Source of the DNA: Herbidospora galbida
GTDB lineage: Bacteria; Actinomycetota; Actinomycetes; Streptosporangiales; Streptosporangiaceae
Direction: 5' to 3'
Assembly (NCBI RefSeq): GCF_005233835.1
Contig: NZ_SZQA01000011.1
Location: forward strand, 1-64,000
Length of the DNA stretch: 64,000 nt
The position numbers were made by a program, and so were the translations under genes. Position 1 is the first letter of the stretch, and each line of letters opens with the position of its first letter. Shown here in pieces: positions 1-9,130 of the stretch. A model generated the notes under the pieces. The model was given only the letters and a program-made list of their open reading frames with translations. It made no database searches and was not told the origin of the DNA.

Positions 1-846
1 CCCGCCGAGCACGGCCGGCCGCAGGTCGGGGGCCGAGGCGGTGGCGGGCGCGGGCGCCGGCCGCAGCGAACGGGCGTCGCCGTCGGTGCGCACCCAGACG
101 GTCAGCGGCAGCCCGGCCAGGCCGCGCGCGCACTCGTCGAGGTCGAAGACGGGATGGTGGGCCGTGATGAGGCAGGTGGGACGGCCGGTCTCGGCCACCA
201 GCCCGGCGGCGAAGTCGAGGAAGGTGGCCGCGTTAGCGGGCCCGGAGTAGGCGCGGAACAGCAGCGGCCCGCCGGGGATCAGCGCGTAGGCGAGATGGAA
301 TCCGAAAGGCGCGGCCGGGAAGGACGAACGGGGGAGAAGGGCACTGACATCCACCAGTCCCCCGCGCATCAGAAGCGCGTCCTGTTCCCGTGCTTTCTCT
401 TTTATGTACGCGTAACGCTGTTTCCACAATCGGGCCGAACCGTCCGGCCACGTGACGAGAGAGTGACGCGGCCATAAACCGAGTGAACGCAGTAGACGGC
501 CGATGCTGGTGAGCGTCAGCGAGACGCCGTGGTCACGGGTGACGAGCTCGTTTACGAGTTCCCGCGTCCACAACCGTCCTGTCAAGCCCGCTGACTCCGG
601 GCCGGCCAGCAGCGCGGTCGCCAGGTCGTGCAGCCCGTCGGGCGACAGCGCCGACGGCCGCCCCTGCAGGGGGCTGGCCTGCAGTTTCTCCGGGCCCGAG
701 CGGGCCTGGCGGAGCCATTCGTAGACCGAGGATCGGGACACACCCATGTTCCGGCTCACCTGCGCGACCCGCTCGCCCGCCTCGACCCGGGTCACGGCGG
801 TGGTGCGCAGGGAGGCGAGGAACGCCCGTCCGTCCACATCCCGCAT
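1..846 (-). pseudogene. IS630-like transposase relative, C-terminus cut by window edge, catalytic acids not seen
   Basis: The minus-strand frame stays open from an ATG at 846 to the window edge (282 codons). An N-terminal helix-turn-helix (VSRNMGVSRSSVYEWLRQAR, about residues 29-48) is followed by a winged helix of the IS630/Tc1 type (LWTRELVNELVTRDHGVSL, then LTSIGRLLRSLGLWP). In IS630 enzymes the next region holds a DE motif and a later LDNxxxH motif. Here the matching places read RGGLVDVSAL and LITAHHPVFD, so the acidic catalytic residues appear to be missing, although the fold-like segments (LAYALIPGGP, NAATFLDFAAGL) remain. It may be a degenerate element or a domesticated DNA-binding protein. 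It is typed pseudogene because of the missing motif, but the reading frame itself is intact as far as it can be seen. Confidence 0.6.
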
Positions 847-1200
847 TCGATGCGGACGGCTTGTCAAATCTTTGTCAATGACCGTGTAATGATCCACGTG
901 CGACCAAATAACACGAATTCAGCCAGTATGCAAACATTCGTCTCAGTAATTGAGTCAGGAAACCTGACACAAATAGGGGCCGTCCCGGGGAGGCGCCCAG
1001 ATCAGTGCCGCAGTGGGTGGGTAATCACCGTCCGGAACCGGGCTTTCGGTCCAGGCGAGATGGGCATGACCTGAGAAACCTGCACTGATTAGTCCCGTGA
1101 ACACGTTTGCTGGTGGTCAAGTTGCTCTGTCACGTCTATGCTCCGTTTGACGCACTTGATCGAGGCGTCGGTTTACGCACCGTGTTAGGCGAGGAGCACA
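847..1200. other. intergenic region, AT-richer, with one small palindrome
   Basis: This 354-base gap separates the divergent transposase-like gene and the XRE-TPR regulator. It is noticeably AT-richer than its surroundings around 860-970. A perfect inverted repeat with 6-base arms and an AAA centre (GTCAGG-AAA-CCTGAC) lies at 954-968 and could be an operator. I could not recognise transposon terminal repeats or a convincing -35/-10 pair. A ribosome binding site (GAGGAG) for the downstream gene ends at about 1196. Confidence 0.4.
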
Positions 1201-2565
1201 GTGCCCGAGAAGATCGCTCAACGCGTTCGAGCCGCTCGCCTGCAGAGAGGGTTGTTGCCATTCCAAGTGACGTCCGAACTGGATGCCGACTCGATCGAAC
1301 GGATTGAAAGCGGAGACCTCGAACCGACCGCGGCCATGATCAGGATCATCGCGCGAGGACTCCAATGCTCCCCCCTGTGGCTGACCGACGGACTTGACCC
1401 GCACACCATCGCGGGCCTGCGGGCCGAAGCGGCCAAGGCGGGCGGCGCGCTGGCCGAAGGCCGCTTCCCCGAGGCGAGAGACCGCTACGCGGCGCTGCTC
1501 CGGCAGCCGTCGCTGGGCATGGTCCCCGACCTCTGGCGGCAGGCCGAACTCGGCCAGGCCCAGGCGGCCGAACGCGAGGGCGACCTCCCCCAGGTGATCA
1601 CCCGCGTGACGCGACTGCTCGACTCCCACCTCGACGAGCCCTCCGAGACGCTGGCCCGGTCGAGTGGCCACTGGACGCAGTTCGTCGACTACCGCGTCCG
1701 GCTGGCGACCGTGCTGTGCCGCTGCCACCTCGAAGCGGGTGACATTTCGGCCAGCGTGGCCGTGGGCGAGAGCGCGCTCGACCGCGAGATCGGCGCGGCC
1801 GGCTGGACCTCCAGCGTGATCGAGCTCGGATGCGCCCTCATCGCCACGTACGGAGAGCAGGTCGACCTGCATTCCCACCCGGAAGAAGCCGGGCATGGTT
1901 CGCATCTGCGATTGCATCTGCTGCTGAGCGAGCTGACGAGTGCCGCGATAGAGCTCGGCGAGCCCCGCGGACGTATTTCGGTCGCTTGGCAGAACGGAAT
2001 CGCGGCGGCGAGGTCGGGATTAGCGCCGACCGCACGGGGCCTTTTCGAGCAGGCCCTATCCCTCTACGGCGCGGGCTACCACGACCCGCTCGGCCTGGCC
2101 CGCCTGCGGGCGACCATGGCCGGCGAGCTCATCAGGGCCGATCCGGCGACGGTGGAGGAGCTCTTCCCGCTGCTTCAGCGGGCCCAGACCGAGCTGGCCG
2201 ACGCGGCGGCCGGGATCGTCGACAGGGGGTCCTGCGCCCTCGCGCTGGCCCGTGCCGACGTCGTCAGGGGCGATCCGCACCAGGCGATCGACCGCGCCAA
2301 CGAGGTCGTCAAGGCCGTGGGAGAGACCGCCGCGCTGTTGCACGTCCACGCCTCGGAGGTCATCGCCGAGGCGCACCTGCGGCTCGGCGAGACCTGGGAG
2401 GCCGAACAGGCCCTCGTGGCCGCCGCCGAGCGCTGGGAGACGATGACCTCCCGCGAGCGGGCCTCGGCGATGTGGATGCGGGTCGCCGACCTCAGGATCC
2501 GGAGCGACGACCCCGACGGTGGTCGAGCGGCCCTGGACCGGGCGCTCGCAGTGATGGCGGTCTGA
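1201..2565 (+). CDS. XRE-type HTH regulator with TPR-like C-terminal region
   Basis: This is a 454-aa cytoplasmic regulator. Residues 1-65 form a Cro/C1-type helix-turn-helix (MPEKIAQRVRAARLQRG, then SIERIESGDLEPTAAMIRII and CSPLWLTDG). The rest is a series of alpha-helical repeats rich in Ala, Leu and Arg that look like TPRs (for example AEGRFPEARDRYAALLR and EQALSLYGAGYHDPLGLARL). Actinomycetes have many such XRE-TPR proteins, and the helical region is thought to bind a peptide or partner. The start is GTG at 1201 with GAGGAG four to five bases upstream. Its last 74 bases overlap the end of the convergent gene at 2492-3661. The target genes cannot be read from sequence. Confidence 0.8.
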   Translation: MPEKIAQRVRAARLQRGLLPFQVTSELDADSIERIESGDLEPTAAMIRIIARGLQCSPLWLTDGLDPHTIAGLRAEAAKAGGALAEGRFPEARDRYAALLRQPSLGMVPDLWRQAELGQAQAAEREGDLPQVITRVTRLLDSHLDEPSETLARSSGHWTQFVDYRVRLATVLCRCHLEAGDISASVAVGESALDREIGAAGWTSSVIELGCALIATYGEQVDLHSHPEEAGHGSHLRLHLLLSELTSAAIELGEPRGRISVAWQNGIAAARSGLAPTARGLFEQALSLYGAGYHDPLGLARLRATMAGELIRADPATVEELFPLLQRAQTELADAAAGIVDRGSCALALARADVVRGDPHQAIDRANEVVKAVGETAALLHVHASEVIAEAHLRLGETWEAEQALVAAAERWETMTSRERASAMWMRVADLRIRSDDPDGGRAALDRALAVMAV

Positions 2566-3661
2566 GCCCGCGCAGCAGGTCGGCGGGCTCGCGCCCCAGA
2601 TGCCGCAGCACGCAGCACATGTGCGAGAAGACGGCCTCGGCGCGCGGATAGCGGTCGGTCGAGGCGGCACGCGCGTGCGCCTCGAAGGCGGCGATCAGGG
2701 CTTCGGGGTAGTCGGCCAGGTAGACGCCGGAGATGCGCGGCGCGAACATCGACAGCTCGCGGTCGAGCTGCCAGTAGTAGGACACCAGGTCGGTGAGCGG
2801 CTCACATGCCTTGACCAGGTCGTCGTGGTTCTCGAAGCGGGGCACCGGGTGGTCGTGGTCGCAGACGGGCACCTCGTCGATCGGCACCACCTCCGGCCGT
2901 CCGGTGTCGAGCGGCACGTCGGGGAACTCGATCTCGTTCTCGCCCCCGCTCTCCAGGAGGATCCGGCGGGCCGTGGCCAGCGGCGGATAGCCGAGGGTCA
3001 GCCCGCGCACGGCCCTGGGGAGCTCGGTGAAGGCGTCCATGCCGGCGAAGGTGTGGTTGGCGGGTGATTCCTTGCGGTGCGACAGCAGGCCCCAGGCGGC
3101 CGTCTCGGCCGCCTCCGGGGGCAGCACGTCGCGGTAGTAGGCCACGAGCGCGTCGAGTTCGAACAGCTCCCCGTACGTCTCCTCGCGGCCTGCGGTGATG
3201 TGCAGGGCGTTGCCGTCGACGCGTTCGCGGTGGTACTCCAGCCCCACTCTGCGGGCCCGGATGCACCAGGCCTGGGCCTCGTCGAGGGGGAGGGTGAACC
3301 GGCCGAACGGCTTGCGCCCCGACAGCAGGGCGCCGGCGATCCAGCGTTCACTCCATGCGGTTCCGTCGTAAGGAGAGGGATCGGCGAGATCTCTTAGTAA
3401 CCCCTGTGAAAGGATCTCGTTCCACGGGCTCACTAGAGAACTTCTGAATCCATTCATGGCGGGTCCGGTGAAATCCCAGATCCGGTATCCGTGCCAGACA
3501 GCCAGTATCCGGGTCCAGGCGCCGAACTCGCTTTCCGCCCGTTGTCCGGCGTAAAGGCCGTGTAATGGGTTGCCGAAGTCGTCCTGGAAGGGCCCGGGTT
3601 GGACCCGTCCTGCGGGGCTCACCGGTGTTCGATCATCAATTAGGGGCGTCCAGCCGCGCAC
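2492..3661 (-). CDS. conserved hypothetical protein, unknown function
   Basis: This is a 389-aa soluble protein that I do not recognise. There is no signal peptide or membrane segment, and it is rich in Trp, Tyr and Asp/Glu. The segment around residues 85-300 (WSERWIAGALLSGR, DALVAYYRDVLPPEA, FAGMDAFTELPRAV) looks like a compact folded domain. The C-terminal 25 residues (Arg/Pro-rich) overlap the XRE-TPR gene. I chose GTG at 3661 because AAAGGAGG lies nine bases upstream; the ATGs at 3685 and 3712 have the Shine-Dalgarno inside or downstream of them. The convergent 74-base overlap with the XRE-TPR gene is unusual. Function is open. Confidence 0.6.
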   Translation of the reverse strand: MRGWTPLIDDRTPVSPAGRVQPGPFQDDFGNPLHGLYAGQRAESEFGAWTRILAVWHGYRIWDFTGPAMNGFRSSLVSPWNEILSQGLLRDLADPSPYDGTAWSERWIAGALLSGRKPFGRFTLPLDEAQAWCIRARRVGLEYHRERVDGNALHITAGREETYGELFELDALVAYYRDVLPPEAAETAAWGLLSHRKESPANHTFAGMDAFTELPRAVRGLTLGYPPLATARRILLESGGENEIEFPDVPLDTGRPEVVPIDEVPVCDHDHPVPRFENHDDLVKACEPLTDLVSYYWQLDRELSMFAPRISGVYLADYPEALIAAFEAHARAASTDRYPRAEAVFSHMCCVLRHLGREPADLLRGLRPPSLRAPGPGPLDHRRGRRSGS

Positions 3662-3860
3662 GGGGCCGGGCCTCCTTTCCGCCATAGGGATTGTCAGGCT
3701 CCCCACCGGCACCTTCAGAAGCGCGCCGAAACCGAAAAGAATTTTGCCCGATCAACGATCGGTCGCGCAATGCACCGAATTACCCAAGGTGGGCATTTTG
3801 CGCTGCACGTGCATCTTCGCGTGCGTTTGAAAGTTACTTTCCCTTATGTGCGGGCCGTAT

Positions 3861-4256
3861 TCACCCTTGGGGGGTGGACGCCAGGTGCTCGCGCAGCACC
3901 CGCCGCTGCGTCGGCAGCGCCTCGGAGTGGCGGATGCGGCCGGCGTCGGTCAGCGTCACGAAGACGCCGCGGCGGTCGTCGGCGCACATCGAGCGGAGCA
4001 CGAACCCCGCCTTCTCAAGGCGGGCGATCAGCCGGGACAGCGCGCTCTGGCTCAGACTGACCCCGGCCGCGAGCTCCTGCACCCGGAACTTCCCGTCGGC
4101 GCTCAGGCATACCCCCTCGACCAGACGGTCGAGGACCTCGAACTCGCTGACGCCGAGCTCGTGCCGGTCTTGGAGCTCCCGTTCCAGGTCGGAGACGATC
4201 GCGGCGTGCCTGGCGGACAGTTCACGCCAAGTCGTGACCACCTCGTTGTCGGTCAT
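3861..4256 (-). CDS. MarR-family transcriptional regulator
   Basis: This 131-aa protein has the MarR winged-helix layout: an N-terminal dimerisation helix (WRELSARHAAIVSDLERELQ), a recognition region (VQELAAGVSLSQSALSRLIARL) and a wing (RSMCADDRRGVFVTLTDAG). The DRRG in the wing is typical. The start is ATG at 4256 (MTDNEV) with AGGAG eight bases upstream; the longer frame from 4304 has no such site. It is divergent from the MFS exporter and the gap between them holds nested palindromes, so it most likely represses both genes and is released by a ligand exported by the pump. The ligand is unknown. Confidence 0.88.
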   Translation of the reverse strand: MTDNEVVTTWRELSARHAAIVSDLERELQDRHELGVSEFEVLDRLVEGVCLSADGKFRVQELAAGVSLSQSALSRLIARLEKAGFVLRSMCADDRRGVFVTLTDAGRIRHSEALPTQRRVLREHLASTPQG

Positions 4257-4300
4257 CGTGTCCACTCCTGCTCTCCCTGCGCGGCACCATAGCACCCCGT

Positions 4301-4350
4301 ACAAGCATATGCAAACGCATTAAATGCTTGTGCATTGAATGCATGTGCAT
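4301..4350. promoter_or_regulatory. probable MarR operator between marR and MFS gene
   Basis: A perfect 8-base inverted repeat, ACAAGCAT (4301-4308) and ATGCTTGT (4324-4331), is separated by 15 bases and encloses ATGC-AAAC-GCAT. Immediately downstream are TGCATT-G-AATGCA (4331-4343) and ATGCA-TG-TGCAT (4339-4350). The size and AT-rich core fit MarR half-sites, and the location between divergent regulator and transporter fits autoregulation. Confidence 0.65.
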
Positions 4351-4353
4351 GTA

Positions 4354-5778
4354 ATGTCGCCGTCCATGATGTCTACTCGTGAGGGCCGCTGGGGGGCCTC
4401 CCTTTGGGGCGTCCTCATCGTGCTCTGCACCGTCGTCTTCCTCGACGGTCTCGACGTTTCGATGGTCGGCGTCGCGCTGCCGTCCATCCAGGCCGAACTC
4501 GGCATGTCGACCTCGGCGCTCCAGTGGGTGGTGAGCGGGTACGTCCTCGGTTACGGCGGCCTGCTGCTCCTCGGCGGACGGACCGCCGATCTGCTGGGAC
4601 GACGTCGGGTCCTGCTCGTCGCGCTGGCCGTGTTCGCCTTCGCCTCGCTGCTCGGCGGGATCGTCGACAACGGCGCCCTGCTCATCGCGGCCCGGTTCGT
4701 GAAGGGCATGTCGGCCGCCTTCACCGCGCCGGCCGCACTGTCGATCATCACCACGACCTTCGCCGAAGGGCCCGAGCGCAACCGGGCCCTGAGCATCTTC
4801 ACCGCCTGCGCGGCCAGCGGTTTCTCCCTCGGCCTGATCCTGTCGGGGCTGCTGACCGAACTCGGCTGGCGGTGGACCTTCCTGATGCCCGTGCCGGTCG
4901 CCATCGCGGCCCTGGTCGCGGGGGCCCGCCTGCTGCCCCGCTCGGAGGAGCGCGGGGAGGGCGGCTACGACCTCTTCGGGGCGCTCACCATCACCTCGGG
5001 CATGCTGCTGCTGGTCTACACCGTCGTCGAGGCCCCCGAGGTGGCCCTGGGGCGGACCGTCGCGACCGGGCTCGTCGCCGCCGTGCTGCTGGCCCTGTTC
5101 GTCTGGTGGGAGCTGCGGACCAAGCACCCGCTGGTGCGGCTGGGCATCCTGCGGTCGGCGCCGCTGCGCCGGGCCAACCTCGGGCTCGTCATCCTCTTCG
5201 GCTCCTACGTCGGCTTCCAGTTCGTGGCCATGCAGTACTTCCAGAACATGCTCGGATGGTCGGCGCTGGCCACCTCGCTCGCGTTCCTGCCGGCCGGGCT
5301 GCTCGTCGCGCTGTTCTCCACCCGGGTCGGGTCGCTGGCCGACCGGTTCGGCACCCAGAAGATCGTGCTGGCCGGGTCGGTGTCGCTGGTGCTGGCCTAC
5401 CTGGTCTTCCTGAACATCGACATGGACCCGTCACTGTGGCTGGTCATCCCGGGGATGCTGCTGCTCGGCGGCGCCTTCGCGCTGGCCTTCCCCTCCCTCA
5501 ACATCCAGGGCACCAACGGGGTCGCCGACGCGGAACAGGGGCTCGCGTCGGGGCTCATCAACACCTCCGGCCAGGTCGGCGGGGCGGTCGTGCTGGCCAT
5601 CGTGACGGCCACCTTGACCTCGGGCGCCGGGGGCGGCGACCCGCTGGGGTCGACGCGCGCCGCGATCGTCATCTCGGCCGTGTTCGCGCTGATCGGACTG
5701 GGGATCTCGATCACCGGAGTGGTGGCCGGGAGGAGGCGGCGTACACCCGCTGCGGAACAGGTTCTGGAGGTTGTGTAG
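4354..5778 (+). CDS. MFS drug/metabolite exporter, DHA2 (EmrB/QacA) type
   Basis: A polytopic inner-membrane transporter of about 474 aa. Motif D1 (FLDGLDVSMVGVALPSIQAEL) and the antiporter motif A (GGRTADLLGRRRVLL) are clear. I count roughly 14 hydrophobic segments, as in proton-coupled DHA2 exporters. A second cytoplasmic loop motif (SLADRFGTQKIVLAG) starts the C-terminal half. Start choice is uncertain: ATGs occur in frame at 4339, 4354, 4366 and 4369. I prefer 4354 because the palindromic operator runs to 4350. It is divergent from the MarR gene, which is its likely repressor. The substrate cannot be told. Confidence 0.88.
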   Translation: MSPSMMSTREGRWGASLWGVLIVLCTVVFLDGLDVSMVGVALPSIQAELGMSTSALQWVVSGYVLGYGGLLLLGGRTADLLGRRRVLLVALAVFAFASLLGGIVDNGALLIAARFVKGMSAAFTAPAALSIITTTFAEGPERNRALSIFTACAASGFSLGLILSGLLTELGWRWTFLMPVPVAIAALVAGARLLPRSEERGEGGYDLFGALTITSGMLLLVYTVVEAPEVALGRTVATGLVAAVLLALFVWWELRTKHPLVRLGILRSAPLRRANLGLVILFGSYVGFQFVAMQYFQNMLGWSALATSLAFLPAGLLVALFSTRVGSLADRFGTQKIVLAGSVSLVLAYLVFLNIDMDPSLWLVIPGMLLLGGAFALAFPSLNIQGTNGVADAEQGLASGLINTSGQVGGAVVLAIVTATLTSGAGGGDPLGSTRAAIVISAVFALIGLGISITGVVAGRRRRTPAAEQVLEVV

Positions 5779-5815
5779 CAGATCATATTTGCGCAGGTGA
5801 AGGTAGTATGCCGCA

Positions 5816-6889
5816 ATGAGCCTGCCCACTTTTGAGCAGATCCGCCAGGCCCCCAAGGTGCTCCTTCACGATCACCTCGACGGGGGCCTGCGCACGGAAA
5901 CGATCATCGAGCTGGCCCGCGAGACCGGCTACGACAAACTGCCCTCCACCGACCCGGCCGAGCTCGACGCGTGGTTCCGCGCGTCGGCCGACTCCGGGTC
6001 GCTGGAGCGCTATCTGGAGACCTTCGCCCACACCGTGGGCGTCATGCAGACCCGTGAGGCGCTCGTCAGGGTGGCCGCGGAGTGCGCGGAGGATCTCGCG
6101 AACGACGGAGTGGTCTACGCCGAGGTCCGCTACGCCCCCGAGCAGCACACCGAGCGCGGGCTGTCCCTCGACGAGATCGTCCAGGCGGTCAACGAGGGGT
6201 TCCGGCTCGGATCCGAGGGGCGGGGGATCCGGGTCGGCGCGCTGCTCACGGCGATGCGGCACCAGGCCCGGTCGATGGAGATCGCCGAACTGGCGGTGCG
6301 CTACCGCGACGTCGGGGTCGTCGGCTTCGACATCGCCGGGGCCGAGGCCGGCTATCCGCCCACGCGGCACATCGACGCCTTCGAATACCTCCAGCGCGAG
6401 AACGCCCACTTCACCATCCACGCCGGTGAGGGCTTCGGGCTGCCGTCGATCTGGCAGGCCATCCAGTGGTGCGGGGCCGACCGGCTCGGCCACGGCGTCA
6501 GGATCATCGACGACATCGCCGTCTCGGGCGAGGACGCCAAGCTGGGCAGGCTGGCCGCCTACGTCCGCGACAAGCGGATCCCGCTGGAGATGTGCCCGAC
6601 GTCCAACATCCAGACCGGGGCGGCCGAGTCGATCGCCGACCACCCGATCGGGCTGCTGCGCCGCCTCCAGTTCCGGGTCACCGTCAACACCGACAACCGG
6701 CTGATGAGCGGCACCACCGTCACCAAGGAGTTCGCGCAGCTCGTCGACGCCTTCGGCTACGACTGGGACGACCTCCAGTGGTTCACCGTCAACGCGATGA
6801 AGTCGGCGTTCATCCCCTTCGACGACCGGCTGGCGCTGATCAACGGCGTGATCAAGCCGGGGTTCGCACAGTTGAAGTGGCGCGCATGA
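5816..6889 (+). CDS. add: adenosine deaminase
   Basis: This 357-aa cytoplasmic enzyme deaminates adenosine or deoxyadenosine to inosine in purine salvage. The metal-binding HxH is present near the N-terminus ([11 protein letters not shown]), as are the HAGEGFG motif, the DRLGHGVRI motif and the C-terminal NTDNRLMSG, in which the first Asp is the metal/catalytic one and Asn replaces the second Asp seen in many family members. Length matches the family. The next gene overlaps it by four bases (ATGA). A purine nucleoside phosphorylase about 2.2 kb downstream would use the inosine produced, although it is on the other strand. Confidence 0.93.
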   Translation: MSLPTFEQIRQAPKVLLHDHLDGGLRTETIIELARETGYDKLPSTDPAELDAWFRASADSGSLERYLETFAHTVGVMQTREALVRVAAECAEDLANDGVVYAEVRYAPEQHTERGLSLDEIVQAVNEGFRLGSEGRGIRVGALLTAMRHQARSMEIAELAVRYRDVGVVGFDIAGAEAGYPPTRHIDAFEYLQRENAHFTIHAGEGFGLPSIWQAIQWCGADRLGHGVRIIDDIAVSGEDAKLGRLAAYVRDKRIPLEMCPTSNIQTGAAESIADHPIGLLRRLQFRVTVNTDNRLMSGTTVTKEFAQLVDAFGYDWDDLQWFTVNAMKSAFIPFDDRLALINGVIKPGFAQLKWRA

Positions 6890-7485
6890 CGTTCCGTTCG
6901 AAGACGGCCTGGTTCTTCGGCTGGGCCTGGCTCGTGTTCGTCGTGGCCAACACCGTCGAGCTGATCGTGCGGGGCCGCCTGCCGTCGGCGCTGGTCGTGG
7001 GGGCCGTCCTCGGCTTCGTCACGTGGATGACCTACCTGCTGGCGCTGCGGCCGGCGACGATCACCGAACAGGGCGGGGTACGGGTCCGCAACCCCTTCCG
7101 CACCGCCTACCTGCCGTGGTCGGCCATCGACGACGTCACCGTGACCAGCGCGATCACGATCACGTCCGGCGACCTGACCGTCCGGTGCTGGACGCCGATG
7201 CCGACCGCCCGCGAACGGGCCAAGAGCCTCCGGCAGCAGAACCGGCAGGTCAAGCGGGGGCGCTACCCGACGTCCGAGCCGACCCTGACCAAGGGCGAGC
7301 GGGCCGCCCGCGAGGCCATGGCCGGCCGCACCCACGCCGACTGGGTGGCCGACGAGATCAAGGAGCTCGCCACCGTCAGGAAGCGCGAGTCCACCGGCGA
7401 GCCGACCGTGACGTGGGCGATCGACGCGTTCGCGGCGACGGCGGCGTTCCTGGCGCTGGTCGTGGCGACGATCATCGTCCTCTAG
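6886..7485 (+). CDS. membrane protein with bacterial PH-like domain
   Basis: A 199-aa membrane protein. Two N-terminal hydrophobic segments ([19 protein letters not shown] and [20 protein letters not shown]) precede a bacterial PH-like segment ([22 protein letters not shown]). A charged linker follows, then a C-terminal hydrophobic segment ([18 protein letters not shown]). Proteins of this layout are common beside housekeeping genes in actinomycetes and have no assigned role. The ATG overlaps the adenosine deaminase stop (ATGA), so it is translationally coupled. Its TAG stop shares the palindrome CTAG with the stop of the convergent phospho-sugar mutase gene. Confidence 0.75.
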   Translation: MTFRSKTAWFFGWAWLVFVVANTVELIVRGRLPSALVVGAVLGFVTWMTYLLALRPATITEQGGVRVRNPFRTAYLPWSAIDDVTVTSAITITSGDLTVRCWTPMPTARERAKSLRQQNRQVKRGRYPTSEPTLTKGERAAREAMAGRTHADWVADEIKELATVRKRESTGEPTVTWAIDAFAATAAFLALVVATIIVL

Positions 7486-9116
7486 AGGGCGAGGACCTCG
7501 CGCAGGTCGGCCTTCAGCGCCTCGATCTGGTCGGCCGCGGCCGACCGGGTCTCGGCGATCTCGGTCACCGGGAGCACCAGTTCCAGGTAGCACTTCAGCT
7601 TCGGCTCGGTGCCGCTCGGCCGGACCACCACCCGGCCGCCGCCCGACAGCCGGTAGCGCAGGCCGTCGGTTGGGGGCAGGTCGGGAGAGCCGGCCGCCAG
7701 GTCGTCGATCGACTCGACGGTCCGGCCGCCCAGGCGGGCCGGCGGCTTCGCCCGCAGCCGCGCCATCGCGTCGGTGATCTGCGCCAGGTCGTCGACGCGG
7801 AAGGAGAGCTGGCTCGTGGCGTGCAGGCCGTAGCGGACGGCCTGGTCGTCGAGCAGGTCGATCAGGCTCAGCCCGCGCTGCTTGGCCTCGGCGGCGATGG
7901 CCGCGACGGTCAGCGCCGCCCCGATGCCGTCTTTGTCGTGGACCGGCAGGCCCTCGTCGGAGCCGACGCTGTACCCCAGCGCCTCCTCGTAGCCGAACAC
8001 CAGCCCGCTGCCCGCCTTCATGATCCACTTGAAGCCGGTCAGCGTCTCGCGGTGCCGTACGCCATGGGCCTCGGCGATCCTCCCCAGCAGCGACGACGAG
8101 ACGATCGTGGTGGCGACCAGTCGGTCGGGGGCGCTCGTCGACCGCAGCACGTGCTCGGCCAGCAGGCCGCCGACCTCGTCGCCCGTCAGCATCCGGAACA
8201 CGCCGTCGGCCTGGCGCGCGCCCACGGCGCAGCGGTCGGCGTCGGGGTCGTTGGCGATCACCAGGTCGGCGCTGACGGCCGAGGCGGAGGCCAGTTCGAG
8301 GGCCAGGTCCATGGCCCCCGGCTCCTCCGGATTCGGGAACGCCACCGTCGGGAAGTCGGGGTCGGGCCGCGACTGGGCCCCCACGCTCATCGGCGAGGTG
8401 AACCCGGCCAGCATGAACGCCTGCCCCAGCGTGGTTCCGCCGACGCCGTGCAGGGGCGTGTACGCCACCCTCAGGTCGCGCGCCGCCCCCAGCGGCAGAG
8501 CGGTCACCGCCTCGAGATAGGGCGTCAGGATGTCGCGGGCCGACAGGGTCGTCCACCGCTCGCCGAGCGGGAGTTCGTCGACCCGCCCGGCGGCGTCGAT
8601 CGCGGCGGAGATCTCCGAGTCGACCGGCGGGATGATCTGCGCGCCGTCGCTCCAGTAGACCTTGTAGCCGTTGTCGCGCGGCGGATTGTGCGAGGCCGTC
8701 ACCATGACCCCGGCGTCGGCCTTCAGATGGCGGACCGCGAAGGCCAGCACCGGAGTGGGGAACAGCCCGCCCATCAGGCTCACGGTGAGGCCCGCGCCGG
8801 TGAGGACGGCGGCGGTGTCGCGCGCGAACACGTCGGAGTTGTGCCGCGCGTCGTACCCGACGACCACGTGACGCCCCGGGCCCAGCACCGCCGCCAGCCC
8901 GGCCGCCGCGCGCATCACGGTCACCCGGTTCATCCGGTTCGGGCCCGCGCCCAGTTCGCCGCGCAGGCCGGCCGTGCCGAACTCCAGCTTCGCGCCGAAC
9001 CGGTCGGCCAGGCCGTCGTGGTCGCCCGAGTCGAGCAGCGACTTCAGTTCCGCCCGGGTCGCCGGGTCGGGGTCCTGGCCGAGCCACTCCCGCGCGCGTG
9101 TGGTCAGATCGTTCAT
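7482..9116 (-). CDS. phospho-sugar mutase (phosphoglucomutase/phosphomannomutase family)
   Basis: A 544-aa alpha-D-phosphohexomutase that moves phosphate between C1 and C6 of hexose phosphates, feeding glycogen, trehalose and cell-wall sugar synthesis. The four family motifs are visible: the phosphoserine loop TASHNP (near residue 145), the metal-binding loop NDPDADRCAVG, the sugar-binding loop GYEEALGYSVG and the phosphate-binding RPSGTEPKLK near the C-terminus. EFGTAGLRGELG near residue 45 is typical of the long actinobacterial form. The start is ATG at 9116; the frame is open further upstream but into the next gene. It is 14 bases from the purine nucleoside phosphorylase gene, so the two probably form one transcript. 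Confidence 0.92.
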   Translation of the reverse strand: MNDLTTRAREWLGQDPDPATRAELKSLLDSGDHDGLADRFGAKLEFGTAGLRGELGAGPNRMNRVTVMRAAAGLAAVLGPGRHVVVGYDARHNSDVFARDTAAVLTGAGLTVSLMGGLFPTPVLAFAVRHLKADAGVMVTASHNPPRDNGYKVYWSDGAQIIPPVDSEISAAIDAAGRVDELPLGERWTTLSARDILTPYLEAVTALPLGAARDLRVAYTPLHGVGGTTLGQAFMLAGFTSPMSVGAQSRPDPDFPTVAFPNPEEPGAMDLALELASASAVSADLVIANDPDADRCAVGARQADGVFRMLTGDEVGGLLAEHVLRSTSAPDRLVATTIVSSSLLGRIAEAHGVRHRETLTGFKWIMKAGSGLVFGYEEALGYSVGSDEGLPVHDKDGIGAALTVAAIAAEAKQRGLSLIDLLDDQAVRYGLHATSQLSFRVDDLAQITDAMARLRAKPPARLGGRTVESIDDLAAGSPDLPPTDGLRYRLSGGGRVVVRPSGTEPKLKCYLELVLPVTEIAETRSAAADQIEALKADLREVLAL

Positions 9117-9130
9117 CGCCGTCCCCGAAT

